Of a DNA stretch of 64,000 nucleotides, positions 44,401-53,247 are shown one piece after another. Source of the DNA: Anaerohalosphaera lusitana (GTDB lineage: Bacteria; Planctomycetota; Phycisphaerae; Sedimentisphaerales; Anaerohalosphaeraceae). The position numbers were made by a program, and so were the translations under genes. Numbering within the stretch: position 1 is the first letter of the stretch; the number at the start of each line of letters is the position of its first letter. Under the pieces are notes generated by a model that saw nothing but the letters and a program-made list of their open reading frames with translations, ran no database searches and was not told where the DNA came from. The DNA is taken from NCBI RefSeq assembly GCF_002007645.1, contig NZ_CP019791.1, forward strand, positions 1,116,001-1,180,000, in the 5' to 3' direction.

Positions 44401-46470
44401 GAACTGGCAGCGGTTATTGCCGAGTTCGTGCCCGCGGACAGGGACAGATGGAGGTATGGCCCGTATTCGTCAGGTTCGCAGGATTGGGGCCCGATGGAGC
44501 CTAGAGTTGCGAGCATGAAGGCGTTCGCGTTTACGGATTCTAACAACAGGGCCAGTTATATTGACAGCCGATGCGAGGAACCAATGGCTCAGCCGGAGAA
44601 GCCGACGGTCAGTTATACCGGTACGGCAGGGTATCCGGTGAACGATCTGCGGTTCGTGACCAGCTCGTTCAGTGATCCGCAGGGTTCGCAAACGTTTGCA
44701 GCCATGAAGTGGCGTATCGCAGAAATAACTGATCCGATGTGCCCGGCGTATGATCCTGACGATAAGCCGCACTATGAATACAATGCTCTGTGGGAGAGCG
44801 AGGGTGTGGATCCGACGAATCGTACGATCAAGGTACCGGCGGCTGTAGTCGATGCTGGCCATACTTATCGCGTGCGGTGCAAGATGCAGGACAACACGGG
44901 CCGGTGGGGACACTGGTCGGAGCCGGTGGAGTTTACGGCAGGTGATCAGCAGTCAACGGCGATCCTGGAGGGACTGCGGGTGAGTGAGGTGATGTATAAT
45001 CCGGCTGACGCGGATCTTAGCAAGGGTGAGCTGGATGCTGATAATGACGACTTTGAGTTTATCGAGCTCAAGAACGTTGGTACGCAGACGATCGATCTGT
45101 CGAACGTGACGATAAGCGATGGTGTTGAGTTTGCGTTTGCAGGCAGTTCGGTAACCACGCTTGCGCCGGGTGAGTTCGTTCTTGTCGTGCAGGATGAGGC
45201 TGCCTTGCTGTCGAGGTATCCGGGTGTCGGCTCGTTGGTCGCGGGTGAATTCGCCAACGGCAAACTGTCGAACGGCGGCGAGCGCATCGTGATAGACGAC
45301 TACTGGAACGGCGTTGTCGCTGAGTTTAGCTATGCTGACGCTCGCGGCTGGCCGATAGAGGCGGACGGCGGAGGGCATTCGATAGTGCCGTTGCCTGCTG
45401 CTATCTCGGCTCAGAATGACGGGGCGCTCGACTGGGGCGGTAACTGGCGGGGCAGCACGTTTATCGGCGGCTCGCCCGGTTTTGATGATCCTGTTCTGAA
45501 TGATGAAGTTGTGATCAACGAGGTCATGGCGCATACTGATCTGGATGACCCTGCGTACCCGGATCATGATTCGAATGACTGGATCGAAATATACAATGGC
45601 GGATCTTCGAGCATAGTTCTGGACGGCAACTGGTATTTGAGCGACACCGAAGACGATTTGAAGAAATGGCAGCTTCCAGGCGTTACGGTGGCGCCGGACG
45701 GATTTGTCAGTTTTGATGAGATCAGCGGCTTTCATCAAGACCCGCTTGGGCCGATTGGATTTGGTCTGAACAAGGTTGGCGAAAAGGTAATACTTTCTTA
45801 TCTGCCGGGCAATGGGCTGGACAGGGTCGTTGACAGTGTACTGTTCAAGGGCCAGGAAAATGACATTTCCCTTGGCCGGTATCCGGACGGCGGCGAGTAT
45901 CTATTCCATATGGCTGCCACACGAGGCGCATCCAACATTGCGCCTGACGGCGGAGTACTGATCAGCGAGATCATGTATCATCCGACGGAGAATTCGGGGC
46001 TCGATGAATATATCGAGATATACAATCCGACGGCGAATCCTGTTGATCTGTGGACCAGTGAAGGGCCGTGGAACATCGATGGGGGTGTTGATTTCGTATT
46101 GCCGGCCGGTATTACGCTGGGAGCGGGTGAACGAATTGTTATTGTCGGATTCGACCCGGTGATCGAGACTGAAAGACTTGCTGACTTCGTGGGGCTTTAC
46201 GGAGCTGAGGGTCCTATATTTGGGCCCTGGTCGGGCAACCTCAGCAACGGCGGGGAGAGGGTGACCCTGGAAAAGGCGCTTGATCCCGATCTGCCCGACA
46301 CTGACATACCGTGGTATATCGTGGACGAGGTGATATATGCCGACTGTCCGCCTTGGCCGAGCGATGCTGACGGGGTGGGTGATTCACTGCACCGCAGGCA
46401 TACAGTGGGTACCTTCTCTGGTTGGTCGCCGGACAACTGGCAGGCTCTGTCACCGACGCCGGGGCGGTAA
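41494..46470 (+). CDS. Giant secreted LTD/CotH-like protein (plus strand)
   Basis: A 1658-residue secreted protein; ATG 41494 begins a clear signal peptide (MKSVHQFFVLGVVFFCSFSM). Residues about 26-77 hold two dockerin-like repeats (DISGDGWVDMADLEVFAGEW, NISGSGRVDYIDFNVLAGSW). Lamin-tail (LTD) domains start near 81, 1160, 1338 and 1487 (VVINEMFFKPDD, LRVSEVMYNPAD, VVINEVMAHTDL, VLISEIMYHPTE). A jelly-roll-like segment lies at about 225-420. A CotH-kinase-like domain spans about 590-1015: RLRGVNQRYAGSGKRSMRVR aligns with the ATP-lysine region and LPHDSDGSWAHNVW with the usual PWD-x-D metal motif, where the two Asp remain but Trp is replaced by His. It may be a divergent kinase or a pseudokinase. 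Convergent with a second CotH protein. Confidence 0.85.
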   Translation: MKSVHQFFVLGVVFFCSFSMGANCPPGDISGDGWVDMADLEVFAGEWLAGEDSVANISGSGRVDYIDFNVLAGSWGQVCEKVVINEMFFKPDDKLQPMEFVELYNAGQEAVDLSGWYFSDGISYAFPQQTVIGSGEYLVIAQDPEYLSTRYGLSGVLGPYAAKLANEGETVTLRNSFGEKMDEVDYKAESPWPLASVGRDSSMELINPLLDNDLSGSWRASGYYPGLQTANQAKYLVEAQAQGWRCRKGTSEASDPMELWRFLEFVEDGTWFDGKAPVGYDANNDYAINTELSDMRNSYNSAYLRNTFTVSSMQEVFDTPKLRIYVDDGCVVWINGVEVGRFHVGTGDIAYNGTAYNHEASWEEIELTDWANYFNVGAGSAGENVIAIHAINRTSGSSDFVIDAELYVPGEDPSEPSFEPTPGAQNSCYADNAPPQTRQVDHEPQMPATGEQVKVTAKVTDPDGVAAVVLKYQIVSPGDYIPAFLPLTHTELVNTPNKEFEPNPAFEDPANWTSLAMVDDGTGGDEAANDDVYTVMMPPQSDNRTLVRYRIVVTDSKGASVRLPYLDDPSLNYAYYVYDGVPAYTAQSTTVDPDGAPHTYSEAIMNSLPVYSLVTRSKDFSECIAYDSEDRVPSSNEDARDRFNWEGAFVYDGVVHDHIHYRLRGVNQRYAGSGKRSMRVRFNLGHYLQAKDNKGEEFSTKWRTLNIGKACDNLLNQTFFGLNEQMNNKLFNIVGVPAPYMYMFHFRVVDGPDEAPTGVLGQYYGDFYGMYLGMEDYDARFMDAHELADGNLYKLKHMIFNHEEVQRNQGINSVTDGSDFQNIRQNCDPDKDAAWLNRYVDYPHWYKYNTICEMVKHRDYNPSDGWLKNRAWYFEPFVGDGGIGRLRTLPHDSDGSWAHNVWNGNGDYPEEAIYADHPGGDHDDPSNWYYFYYEGTYPPKEEFILEHRNVMREMRDLLWKEDVINPMLDELAAVIAEFVPADRDRWRYGPYSSGSQDWGPMEPRVASMKAFAFTDSNNRASYIDSRCEEPMAQPEKPTVSYTGTAGYPVNDLRFVTSSFSDPQGSQTFAAMKWRIAEITDPMCPAYDPDDKPHYEYNALWESEGVDPTNRTIKVPAAVVDAGHTYRVRCKMQDNTGRWGHWSEPVEFTAGDQQSTAILEGLRVSEVMYNPADADLSKGELDADNDDFEFIELKNVGTQTIDLSNVTISDGVEFAFAGSSVTTLAPGEFVLVVQDEAALLSRYPGVGSLVAGEFANGKLSNGGERIVIDDYWNGVVAEFSYADARGWPIEADGGGHSIVPLPAAISAQNDGALDWGGNWRGSTFIGGSPGFDDPVLNDEVVINEVMAHTDLDDPAYPDHDSNDWIEIYNGGSSSIVLDGNWYLSDTEDDLKKWQLPGVTVAPDGFVSFDEISGFHQDPLGPIGFGLNKVGEKVILSYLPGNGLDRVVDSVLFKGQENDISLGRYPDGGEYLFHMAATRGASNIAPDGGVLISEIMYHPTENSGLDEYIEIYNPTANPVDLWTSEGPWNIDGGVDFVLPAGITLGAGERIVIVGFDPVIETERLADFVGLYGAEGPIFGPWSGNLSNGGERVTLEKALDPDLPDTDIPWYIVDEVIYADCPPWPSDADGVGDSLHRRHTVGTFSGWSPDNWQALSPTPGR

Positions 46471-46493
46471 TAAGAATATTTTAAGCTGATGCT

Positions 46494-46538
46494 GAAAGCA
46501 GGGGACATTTCTTAGTGAAACGTTCCCTGCTTTTTTTC
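46494..46538. terminator. Bidirectional terminator between the two CotH genes
   Basis: AAAGCAGGGGAC and GTTCCCTGCTTT form a roughly 11-bp stem with a 15-base loop, followed by TTTTTTT on the plus strand and preceded by A on the other side. Confidence 0.8.
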
Positions 46539-46561
46539 ATGCTGGTCCTGCAACGAGCTGA

Positions 46562-49500
46562 TCAATTGCCCGGAGACGGAGTGAGAGCGGTCCAGTTCGA
46601 CACATCGTTGCTGTAGCTGTTCAGGTCGACGCGATGCAGTGACGAGCCGTCGCCATCCGTGGGATCAGGCCAGGGGCTGTCATCGTCATAGTCCACTCGT
46701 TCGACCCTGATGTAGCATCTTTCGCCTGCCTGATCGATATCGCCCGGCATAGCGAGTTCGAGATCTTCGCCACCGTTGCTGAGATTGGTATCCGATTCGA
46801 AGGGGCCGAAAATTTGTGTGGTGACATCTGAGTATCGCTCGGCGAAAGCGGAGGTGTTTTTGACGACCAGAATTGTTTCACCCGGAGCAACCGAGACACC
46901 GAGCGGGAAAGTAAATTCAACGCCGTCGGTAAACTTCCAGGGGACGTGCATCATTTTGTCCGCGTCGTAGTCCTGGAGCACAACAGTTGTGCCACTGACA
47001 TTTGTCAGCTCGATGTATTCATATTCATCATTGTCGTAGCTGCCTCCGTCCGGCGGGTTGTACATAATCTCAGAGATGACGATCGGGCCCACGGCGGGGT
47101 ATGAGTTTGGCTGGCCAGGCGTTTGGGTCCGCATCGCGGTGAAATCGTGTGTGCCGTCCGAGAGTTCGTATCTTCCGAAGGATACCCCGGTGGCGGATGG
47201 CCCGAAGTCTTCCTGTTCGACATAGCCTGTGGGCTGGTGGCTGCTGGCTGAGCGGAGGTAGGCTGTTTCGCCGTTTTCACTGAATGCGAAGGGAGTGTTG
47301 CAGCCGGGATCCGAAGGATTGCCGAAGTGCTGGTCCTCGTATAACACGAGATATCCGCCAGCGGGTATTACCGTACCCAGGGCGATGCGATAGCGGGTCG
47401 GTTCGGCTTCCTTATCCGAGATGAACCACCCGCCGATGTTTATGGGTTCGTCCGTTGTGTTGTGCAGTTCTATCCAGTCGGGCGCGTCGCTGTGTGAGTG
47501 TGCAAGAATTTCGTTGATCTTGATAGAATCGAGGGGCGGGAGCGTGCCTGCATCGCAGTAGCCGGGTGAGCCGCCTGGTACAACAGAAGGTCGCCATCCG
47601 TCTTTGTCGTCCCAGGTTTGCAGCGGTGATGAGTCTTCGTCGCGAATGGTCATCGAGTATCCCTGCCCGTCTGTGATCTCATACCAGTTGTCGCTGTAGT
47701 CGAATTCAAGTATGGTGCTGTTGGTGGTGTCTTCGAGCTTGATTTTCTCACCGGAGTTGCTGAGATAGCCTGCGTACTGACCCGGCGCCAGAGCCAGATC
47801 GGAAGTATCGTAACGTGATTCGAATGCCTGGCGATTCTTCGCGATTATAATGTATTCGCCCGCTCCGAGCGTGAGGTTGCCGTCCTGGGGGAACGTGTAG
47901 TATATGCCATCGGTAAGCTTCATGCCGTCGAGCAGGACGGATTGGGTGCCGATGTTTTTAAGTTCGATGTATTCGAATTCTTCTTCATTGAAGCCTGAAC
48001 CGACAGTTGGATGATACATGAATTCGGTGATGCGTATGAATCTCTGCTGGTCGGAAGGTGCGGGCGGGTAAGTGAGGATTGCTGCTTCGCTGTTATTTGT
48101 GTCGATGAGTCTGACCGTTTCGCCCCAACTGGACAGATGCCCATCGTAGTTGCCCTGTACGAAAAGGCCCTCGCCGCCGGTAGGTGAGGTTGCTCGCTGG
48201 CGGAAGGTCCGGACGTTGGGCGAAACATACAGTGAGCCGCTCGCGGGGATCACCGTGCCTTTGCGGAACGTGTGTTCGATGCCGCCGGTCAATTTCCAGC
48301 CGGATATGTCGGCGTAGAAGTCATTAGGGTTGATCAACTGTATGTACTCTTCATCCTGGTTGGCGGAAGCGGGATTGAAGTCATAGCTGCCAAAGCTGAT
48401 CGCGAGATCGGCTGGCTGGCTGTTCGGGATTTCAGCCGAGAAAGAGTTCGGGATGCTGTATGCTGCAGCGTTGTCTACGTTGTGAGTTACGAACAGGTGG
48501 GTTCTGCGAACGTCGAGGTAGTCATTCTTGAGAATGTCCACAGCCTGGGCCGGGGTCTGATCCTTTGGGTATCCTTCCTGGCCGCCCCATGTCCAGGGGT
48601 CCGCCCATTTTTCGTAATCAAGCTGGAGCTCGGGTCCCATTTGAGAATACATTTCGTCGATGCGGTTTTCTATGGGGCGTTCGCTGTACTGCGTGCCCGG
48701 TGCTTTCAGGAACTCGTCCATGCATGTACGCAGTCTTCTGCGGAACATATTCTTCACGATCGGGTCCCTGAGCAGCGCATCGATAAGATTGTTCCAATGG
48801 TAGTTCCATTCTTTCGCATCGGACCGACCCAAAAATGGATGAGAGGGCTTCACATCAGTCGATTTGCCTGGGATCTGGTCATCGTCCGCATAGATCGTGT
48901 CATGGTATGAGCTTCCGTCCCAGTTCGAGCCCCAGGTCAGGTCGTGATCCCAGGGCATGAAGAACCATTCACCCGAGCCGTCTGTATCGCAGTAGAGATA
49001 GTGGTTTTTGTGCGGATGATCGTTCTGATGTACAAGGATCGTAGCGACGAGGTATGCGAGCGTTCTGGGCAGGTCCACGTTGTCCATGATGTAGTTGTGC
49101 AGTTCATTTCCGGTAAGATCATTTATGTTAGTGCAGAAGCTGTCAAGATCCGTACGACCTTCCCATTCTCTTGTTTTTTTCTCGGCCCAGCCGCCTGCTT
49201 TGAATGTGTTGTACATCTTGTACAGGGCGCCGTCGGGGTCGAGACCTTCGCGTTCGAGCAGCTCTTCTTCGGGTTCTTCAATGAATATGCTTATTCCGAA
49301 GAATTCGCCGTTTCGCTCTGCGCGTACCGGGAACGACTCGGGTCCGGGCGAACCGACCCAGTCGTACATCTCAAAAGCCAGAGGCTGACGGATATACGTC
49401 TTGTCGCTGTAGGTGCTGTTGAGGTTAATTTCGTCGACACGGTCAACATCCGGATCGAACTCGAACTTGTGGCCGTGGTTGAATTTGAGCTTGAAATGTT

Positions 49501-51274
49501 TCTTCGGTGCGTATGCGGTGCTTCCGCCTCTTATGTGTATGTCGATATTGTCATAGAACTGGCCGAGGTAATAGACGGATCCGCGTGTTCCGCTCCGGCT
49601 TTCGGATGCGGCAACATCTTGCACATACCACTGAATGCGGGGCATCTGAGTTTGCAGTGAGGCGTCCGTAATGACCGTGCCGTAATATTCTGGTGAATTC
49701 TCTGGATACGGGAACAGAGGTGCTCGGGATGTTTCACCTTCGCTGTCAGTTGCGGTGACGAACCAGCGGACCATGTCATTGTGACCGGCGGCGGAAGCGG
49801 GGATTGCAGCGGTATAAATGCCGTCCAAGGCTTTCTGGTCGTACTGGGAACCGTCATCGACCATGTCGATCTGTACTTTTGGGGCGTAATTTATGCGGTA
49901 GTGAAGCGAGACGCCAGCAATGCTGTTTTTGGTGGGGCTGACCTTTGCTGTGATAACGATGTCTTCGTCATCAGCGGGTTGGGACGGGTTTTCGGTGACA
50001 TCGGTGATGCAGGGGCCTGGATTCAGTGTGCCGCTTTCGTTTACAGCTCCCGGTGTAGGCGGGGACATATAAAGCTGTGAAATGTCGGTCGAATTTCCTA
50101 TGTTGGTATAAGTTGCGATCAGTTTCGGATAGATAAGCAGATCGGAGCTGCTTAGGTTGACGTTGAGCCCTTGGAAAGCGAGCACGTTCTCGCCCAGAGC
50201 CAGAAAATCCTTGTATTTTGTGATGTCGAAATCCTCGTCCTCGACGGCGATGCTGTCTGGTCTGTTCTCAAGGGCACCGGAGTTGTAGGTGAGGGTTTCG
50301 GGTGCGTTTTCGCTGAGTATTTGATGGCCGTTGAGGTAGACAGCAATTCCGTCCTCATATTTTAATCTTAAAATGAGTTTCGACAGATCGGTCAACTGAT
50401 CAACGGTGAACGGGATGCGAACGTAGACCGACTGATTACTGTATCGCATGTCACTGACATCCAGATCGATCAGTGAGCCGTAATCATAGCCGATAGCGGC
50501 TTTGCCTTTTAGCCAGCCGAAGGTTTGGAATCCCGGGTTTGTCCATGAATCGCCCATCGAATCATCCATGGGAATTTTGGCAAAGGCTATATGATCGGTG
50601 TCCATTAAAATTTCGTCGTATGTGTGTGCCGATACATTGCCGAGCCCGTAGGAGATATCAAAATACTGATTAGGATATGTTTCGTATTGGTGAGCAATCG
50701 TTGTTCCGTCGGGCTTGACCAGGGCCAGGAACTCGCCTTGTGAATCGAGTGCAAAATTGGTGTGTAACTCTGCGTCCGGGTCCGATCTGTCCTTACCGGA
50801 TGCGAAGATGACCGCGAAACTATCCGATGGTATTTCAAGGCTTGGCAATCGCCATTTGGTAAGGTCGGAGCTGTCGTCTGTGAGATACCATCCTTTTAGG
50901 TTAATATTTTGCGGCATGGGATTGTACAGCTCGATCCAGTCGGAGGTGTCGCCGTCAATATCGGTTATCGAGTCGCGGTTGTAGGCCATGAATTCACTTA
51001 TGAGCACAGTTGCAGAATGGTCGAGCCAGCTTCCAGCAAGCAGTGCCAGATCGCTGTAGTCTGTGCTGCCATCGCCGGTGAGATCGGCCGGGCTGGGTGA
51101 CGGAGAAAGCCAGTTGTCAGCCATAATGCGAAGGTCCGATATGTCTACGAAAAGGTCCCCCGTGAGGTCCGATGCGCGGGCAGTTTGCACTAGAAACAAG
51201 ACAACAAATAAAGGCGTTAAAAGCCTGCAACCGGTCTGTGGTTTCAAAACTTCCTCCGTAGTTTTTTTGGTCAT
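46562..51274 (-). CDS. Giant secreted CotH kinase/LTD protein (minus strand)
   Basis: A 1570-residue secreted protein (a GTG at 51286 would add four residues). A signal peptide precedes two dockerin-like repeats near residues 33-85 (DLTGDLFVDISDLRIMADNW, DLTGDGSTDYSDLALLAGSW). A first LTD (VLISEFMAYNRDS) and a jelly-roll-like segment follow. The CotH kinase domain (about 530-870) shows HIRGGSTAYAPKKHFKLKF (ATP-binding Lys), YIRQPLAFEMYDWVG, IFIEEPEEELLEREG, HQNDHPHKNHYLY and the metal motif MPWDHDLTWGSNWDG. Further LTD domains begin with LAISFGSYDFNPA, IRITEFMYHPTVG, IKINEILAHSHSD and IVISEIMYNPPDG. CotH kinases phosphorylate serines of secreted or spore-coat proteins. It is transcribed divergently from the VTC-DUF4956-HlyD-TolC operon, and CotH, VTC and DUF4956 genes often travel together. 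Confidence 0.92.
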   Translation of the reverse strand: MTKKTTEEVLKPQTGCRLLTPLFVVLFLVQTARASDLTGDLFVDISDLRIMADNWLSPSPSPADLTGDGSTDYSDLALLAGSWLDHSATVLISEFMAYNRDSITDIDGDTSDWIELYNPMPQNINLKGWYLTDDSSDLTKWRLPSLEIPSDSFAVIFASGKDRSDPDAELHTNFALDSQGEFLALVKPDGTTIAHQYETYPNQYFDISYGLGNVSAHTYDEILMDTDHIAFAKIPMDDSMGDSWTNPGFQTFGWLKGKAAIGYDYGSLIDLDVSDMRYSNQSVYVRIPFTVDQLTDLSKLILRLKYEDGIAVYLNGHQILSENAPETLTYNSGALENRPDSIAVEDEDFDITKYKDFLALGENVLAFQGLNVNLSSSDLLIYPKLIATYTNIGNSTDISQLYMSPPTPGAVNESGTLNPGPCITDVTENPSQPADDEDIVITAKVSPTKNSIAGVSLHYRINYAPKVQIDMVDDGSQYDQKALDGIYTAAIPASAAGHNDMVRWFVTATDSEGETSRAPLFPYPENSPEYYGTVITDASLQTQMPRIQWYVQDVAASESRSGTRGSVYYLGQFYDNIDIHIRGGSTAYAPKKHFKLKFNHGHKFEFDPDVDRVDEINLNSTYSDKTYIRQPLAFEMYDWVGSPGPESFPVRAERNGEFFGISIFIEEPEEELLEREGLDPDGALYKMYNTFKAGGWAEKKTREWEGRTDLDSFCTNINDLTGNELHNYIMDNVDLPRTLAYLVATILVHQNDHPHKNHYLYCDTDGSGEWFFMPWDHDLTWGSNWDGSSYHDTIYADDDQIPGKSTDVKPSHPFLGRSDAKEWNYHWNNLIDALLRDPIVKNMFRRRLRTCMDEFLKAPGTQYSERPIENRIDEMYSQMGPELQLDYEKWADPWTWGGQEGYPKDQTPAQAVDILKNDYLDVRRTHLFVTHNVDNAAAYSIPNSFSAEIPNSQPADLAISFGSYDFNPASANQDEEYIQLINPNDFYADISGWKLTGGIEHTFRKGTVIPASGSLYVSPNVRTFRQRATSPTGGEGLFVQGNYDGHLSSWGETVRLIDTNNSEAAILTYPPAPSDQQRFIRITEFMYHPTVGSGFNEEEFEYIELKNIGTQSVLLDGMKLTDGIYYTFPQDGNLTLGAGEYIIIAKNRQAFESRYDTSDLALAPGQYAGYLSNSGEKIKLEDTTNSTILEFDYSDNWYEITDGQGYSMTIRDEDSSPLQTWDDKDGWRPSVVPGGSPGYCDAGTLPPLDSIKINEILAHSHSDAPDWIELHNTTDEPINIGGWFISDKEAEPTRYRIALGTVIPAGGYLVLYEDQHFGNPSDPGCNTPFAFSENGETAYLRSASSHQPTGYVEQEDFGPSATGVSFGRYELSDGTHDFTAMRTQTPGQPNSYPAVGPIVISEIMYNPPDGGSYDNDEYEYIELTNVSGTTVVLQDYDADKMMHVPWKFTDGVEFTFPLGVSVAPGETILVVKNTSAFAERYSDVTTQIFGPFESDTNLSNGGEDLELAMPGDIDQAGERCYIRVERVDYDDDSPWPDPTDGDGSSLHRVDLNSYSNDVSNWTALTPSPGN

Positions 51275-51286
51275 AAATATTGGCAC

Positions 51287-51617
51287 TATATATTATAGCA
51301 AAGATCCATCTTAAAACCAAATCTTTGGCAGTTTGCCGCGAAAAAAACGATCCAATTGTCTCAGAGAAGAAATGAGGGCCCAAAAACCCTTTTGCGTAAG
51401 GCGCAAGTTTAGAAAGTGCTTGAATTTAGTCCTGGTAAATGGTATAATGTGTGTCTGGAATTTTTATCGCGACTTGGCATGGTGCAATAATAAAACCGGA
51501 TTTTGCCTTTTTAGGGACAGTATTGTTAAATGTATTGACTTTTCAGAGCAAAACGTTAGGATTATGTTAGTGCTTTGGTCCGGCCGTCATTACTAAAAAC
51601 CATCAGGCAGGAGTGGC
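51287..51617 (+). promoter_or_regulatory. 331-base divergent intergenic region, with a plus-strand promoter candidate
   Basis: This stretch separates the CotH gene (minus) from the VTC operon (plus) and has no gene. On the plus strand TTGACT (51535-51540), 16 bases, then TAGGAT (51557-51562) form a plausible promoter about 55 bases before the VTC start. A small hairpin, TTGCG-TAAGG-CGCAA, lies near 51392-51406. With the CotH promoter at 51292-51320 this could allow joint control of both units. Confidence 0.4.
51292..51320 (-). promoter_or_regulatory. Promoter for the minus-strand CotH gene
   Basis: On the minus strand TTGGTT (51320-51315), 17 bases, then a perfect TATAAT (51297-51292). A start site about 7 bases on would fall at or next to the GTG/ATG starts (51286/51274), so the message may have almost no leader; no ribosome-binding site is visible. 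Confidence 0.55.
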
Positions 51618-52541
51618 GTGGCTGAAATTGACCGGAAAGCAGGCTTGGGCGACAATGAGAGTGTGATGCATACTGGTATTCGTAGAAAAGACAGGGTATC
51701 TACAGAACAGATAGCAAGATCCGTCCCCGTGATCAGGCAGACGGAGTCCCCGCGTTCCGCGGCTGAACACCCCAGGAGTCACAAACCAAATGAATCTCGT
51801 GACAGGACCCTTTCCTGCAGATACGAGTTGAAATACCGCATCAGTGAGTCCCAGGCTGCTGCAATTCGTGAATACATTCGACCGTATCTGCCGCTTGACA
51901 AGTACAGCAAGGATAAGCCCCGCAACGAATACAGCATTTCCAGCCTATATTTTGATTCCGAACAATTGTCCCTGTACAGGGAGACCAGGACCGGGAAAAA
52001 GAACAGGTTCAAGTTGAGGATCAGGGCGTATGCGGATGGTGAATATGAGCCGCGTTTTGCCGAGATCAAGAGGCGTATCAACGGTGTGATCATAAAGAGC
52101 AGGGCGAAAATACTGCCCGATCAAGTGCCGGATGTGATCGCGGGCAAGCGGATCGTTCTGCCTCATGAGATCGACGACGAATCACTGAAGCAGTTTCAGC
52201 TTTATTTTAAGAGTATCAATGCAAGGCCTGTCACTTTGGTCCGGTATAAAAGGCAGGCATTTGAGGGCGATGATGATAATCGCGTGCGGATCACATTTGA
52301 TCGAAACCTCCAGTTCAAGTCGACCAAGCAACCGATCGTAACGGTAAACGGCGGCGGATGGCAGTCGGTCTCGATGGATTTCGTTGTTCTGGAGCTGAAG
52401 TTTACAGCGCGGTATCCGATGTGGCTAACGCATCTGGTGAAGAGTTTTGCTCTGCCGCAAAGTGCCATGAGCAAGTATGGTGCCTCGGTCGAGCAGGCCT
52501 GTGAAGATGGATTCTGTGCTCCTCAAGTGGGGGTATTTTGA
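51618..52541 (+). CDS. VTC-domain polyphosphate polymerase-like protein
   Basis: A 307-residue protein. After about 65 polar residues comes a VTC domain, the catalytic tunnel fold of the yeast polyphosphate polymerase Vtc4: CRYELKYRISESQAAAIREY, YSISSLYFDSEQLSLYRETR, RFKLRIRAYADGEYEPRFAE (basic residues line the tunnel), IKRRINGVIIKSRAKI, VTLVRYKRQAFEGDDDNRVR, ITFDRNLQFK and VVLELKFTARYPMWLTHLVK with the metal-binding Glu in LELKF. It starts at GTG 51618 with CAGGAG upstream. It lacks a signal peptide and should be cytoplasmic, docked to the membrane by its overlapping partner DUF4956. Bacterial VTC proteins are inferred rather than shown to make polyphosphate. Confidence 0.92.
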   Translation: MAEIDRKAGLGDNESVMHTGIRRKDRVSTEQIARSVPVIRQTESPRSAAEHPRSHKPNESRDRTLSCRYELKYRISESQAAAIREYIRPYLPLDKYSKDKPRNEYSISSLYFDSEQLSLYRETRTGKKNRFKLRIRAYADGEYEPRFAEIKRRINGVIIKSRAKILPDQVPDVIAGKRIVLPHEIDDESLKQFQLYFKSINARPVTLVRYKRQAFEGDDDNRVRITFDRNLQFKSTKQPIVTVNGGGWQSVSMDFVVLELKFTARYPMWLTHLVKSFALPQSAMSKYGASVEQACEDGFCAPQVGVF

Positions 52542-53245
52542 TGCGAGCGGATCAAATATGGCAGATGCTTGACGGATCCATGAATTCGGGCGAGCCGGTC
52601 AATGCTGTTCAGGTGCTGACGGCGGTGCTGCTGTCGCTGGTGCTGGGGCAGGTGCTGGCATGGACGTATTTTTTCACTCACAGCGGGTTGAGCTACTCCA
52701 AGTCTTTTGTGCAGTCACTGGTGCTGATAACGGTTGTGATCGCGCTCGTGATGAGCACTATTCAGAACAGCTTTGTGACGGCTGTGGGGCTGCTCGGAGC
52801 ACTTTCGATCATTCGTTTTCGCAATATGATCAAGGATACACGTGATATCGCATTTATTTTCGGCGCGTTAATGATCGGTATGGCTGCGGGATCACGGCGG
52901 TATGATATATCGATCATTGGTACGATCGCATTTGCGGGTATAGCTGCATACATGCATGTAGGTGAGTTTGGGGCGCATCGGCCGCACAACGGTTTTTTGA
53001 GGTTCAGTCTCGACGGTCATATGGGTGCGGATCATCCGGTGGGTCAGGTGCTCAAGAAGTTCTGCCGTAACTTTACACTCATATCTGCACAGGACAGCGA
53101 TTTCGATGCCCCGACTGTCGAATACGCATATCAGGTTATGATAAAGAATACGGGGAAGAATGCCGAGATGCTTGCGCAGTTGGAGGAGCTCGAAAGCGTT
53201 TCGAATGTTAGTTTAACGATGCAGGAACAGCTACTAGAGGTTTAG
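52541..53245 (+). CDS. DUF4956 integral membrane protein
   Basis: A 234-residue membrane protein of the DUF4956 family, nearly always encoded beside a VTC-domain gene. Helices: about 22-45 (AVQVLTAVLLSLVLGQVLAW), 57-77 (FVQSLVLITVVIALVMSTIQ), 80-95 (FVTAVGLLGALSIIRFRN), 103-118 (AFIFGALMIGMAAG) and 126-140. The conserved G-A-L-S-I-I-R-F-R-(N/T) stretch at about 88-97 is present. The C-terminal roughly 80 residues form a soluble ACT-like or ferredoxin-like domain (FTLISAQDSD, VEYAYQVMIKNTGKNAEMLA, VSNVSLTMQEQ). ATG 52541 overlaps the VTC stop (TGATG). It probably anchors the polymerase and passes or senses its product. Confidence 0.92.
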   Translation: MRADQIWQMLDGSMNSGEPVNAVQVLTAVLLSLVLGQVLAWTYFFTHSGLSYSKSFVQSLVLITVVIALVMSTIQNSFVTAVGLLGALSIIRFRNMIKDTRDIAFIFGALMIGMAAGSRRYDISIIGTIAFAGIAAYMHVGEFGAHRPHNGFLRFSLDGHMGADHPVGQVLKKFCRNFTLISAQDSDFDAPTVEYAYQVMIKNTGKNAEMLAQLEELESVSNVSLTMQEQLLEV

Positions 53246-53247
53246 GG

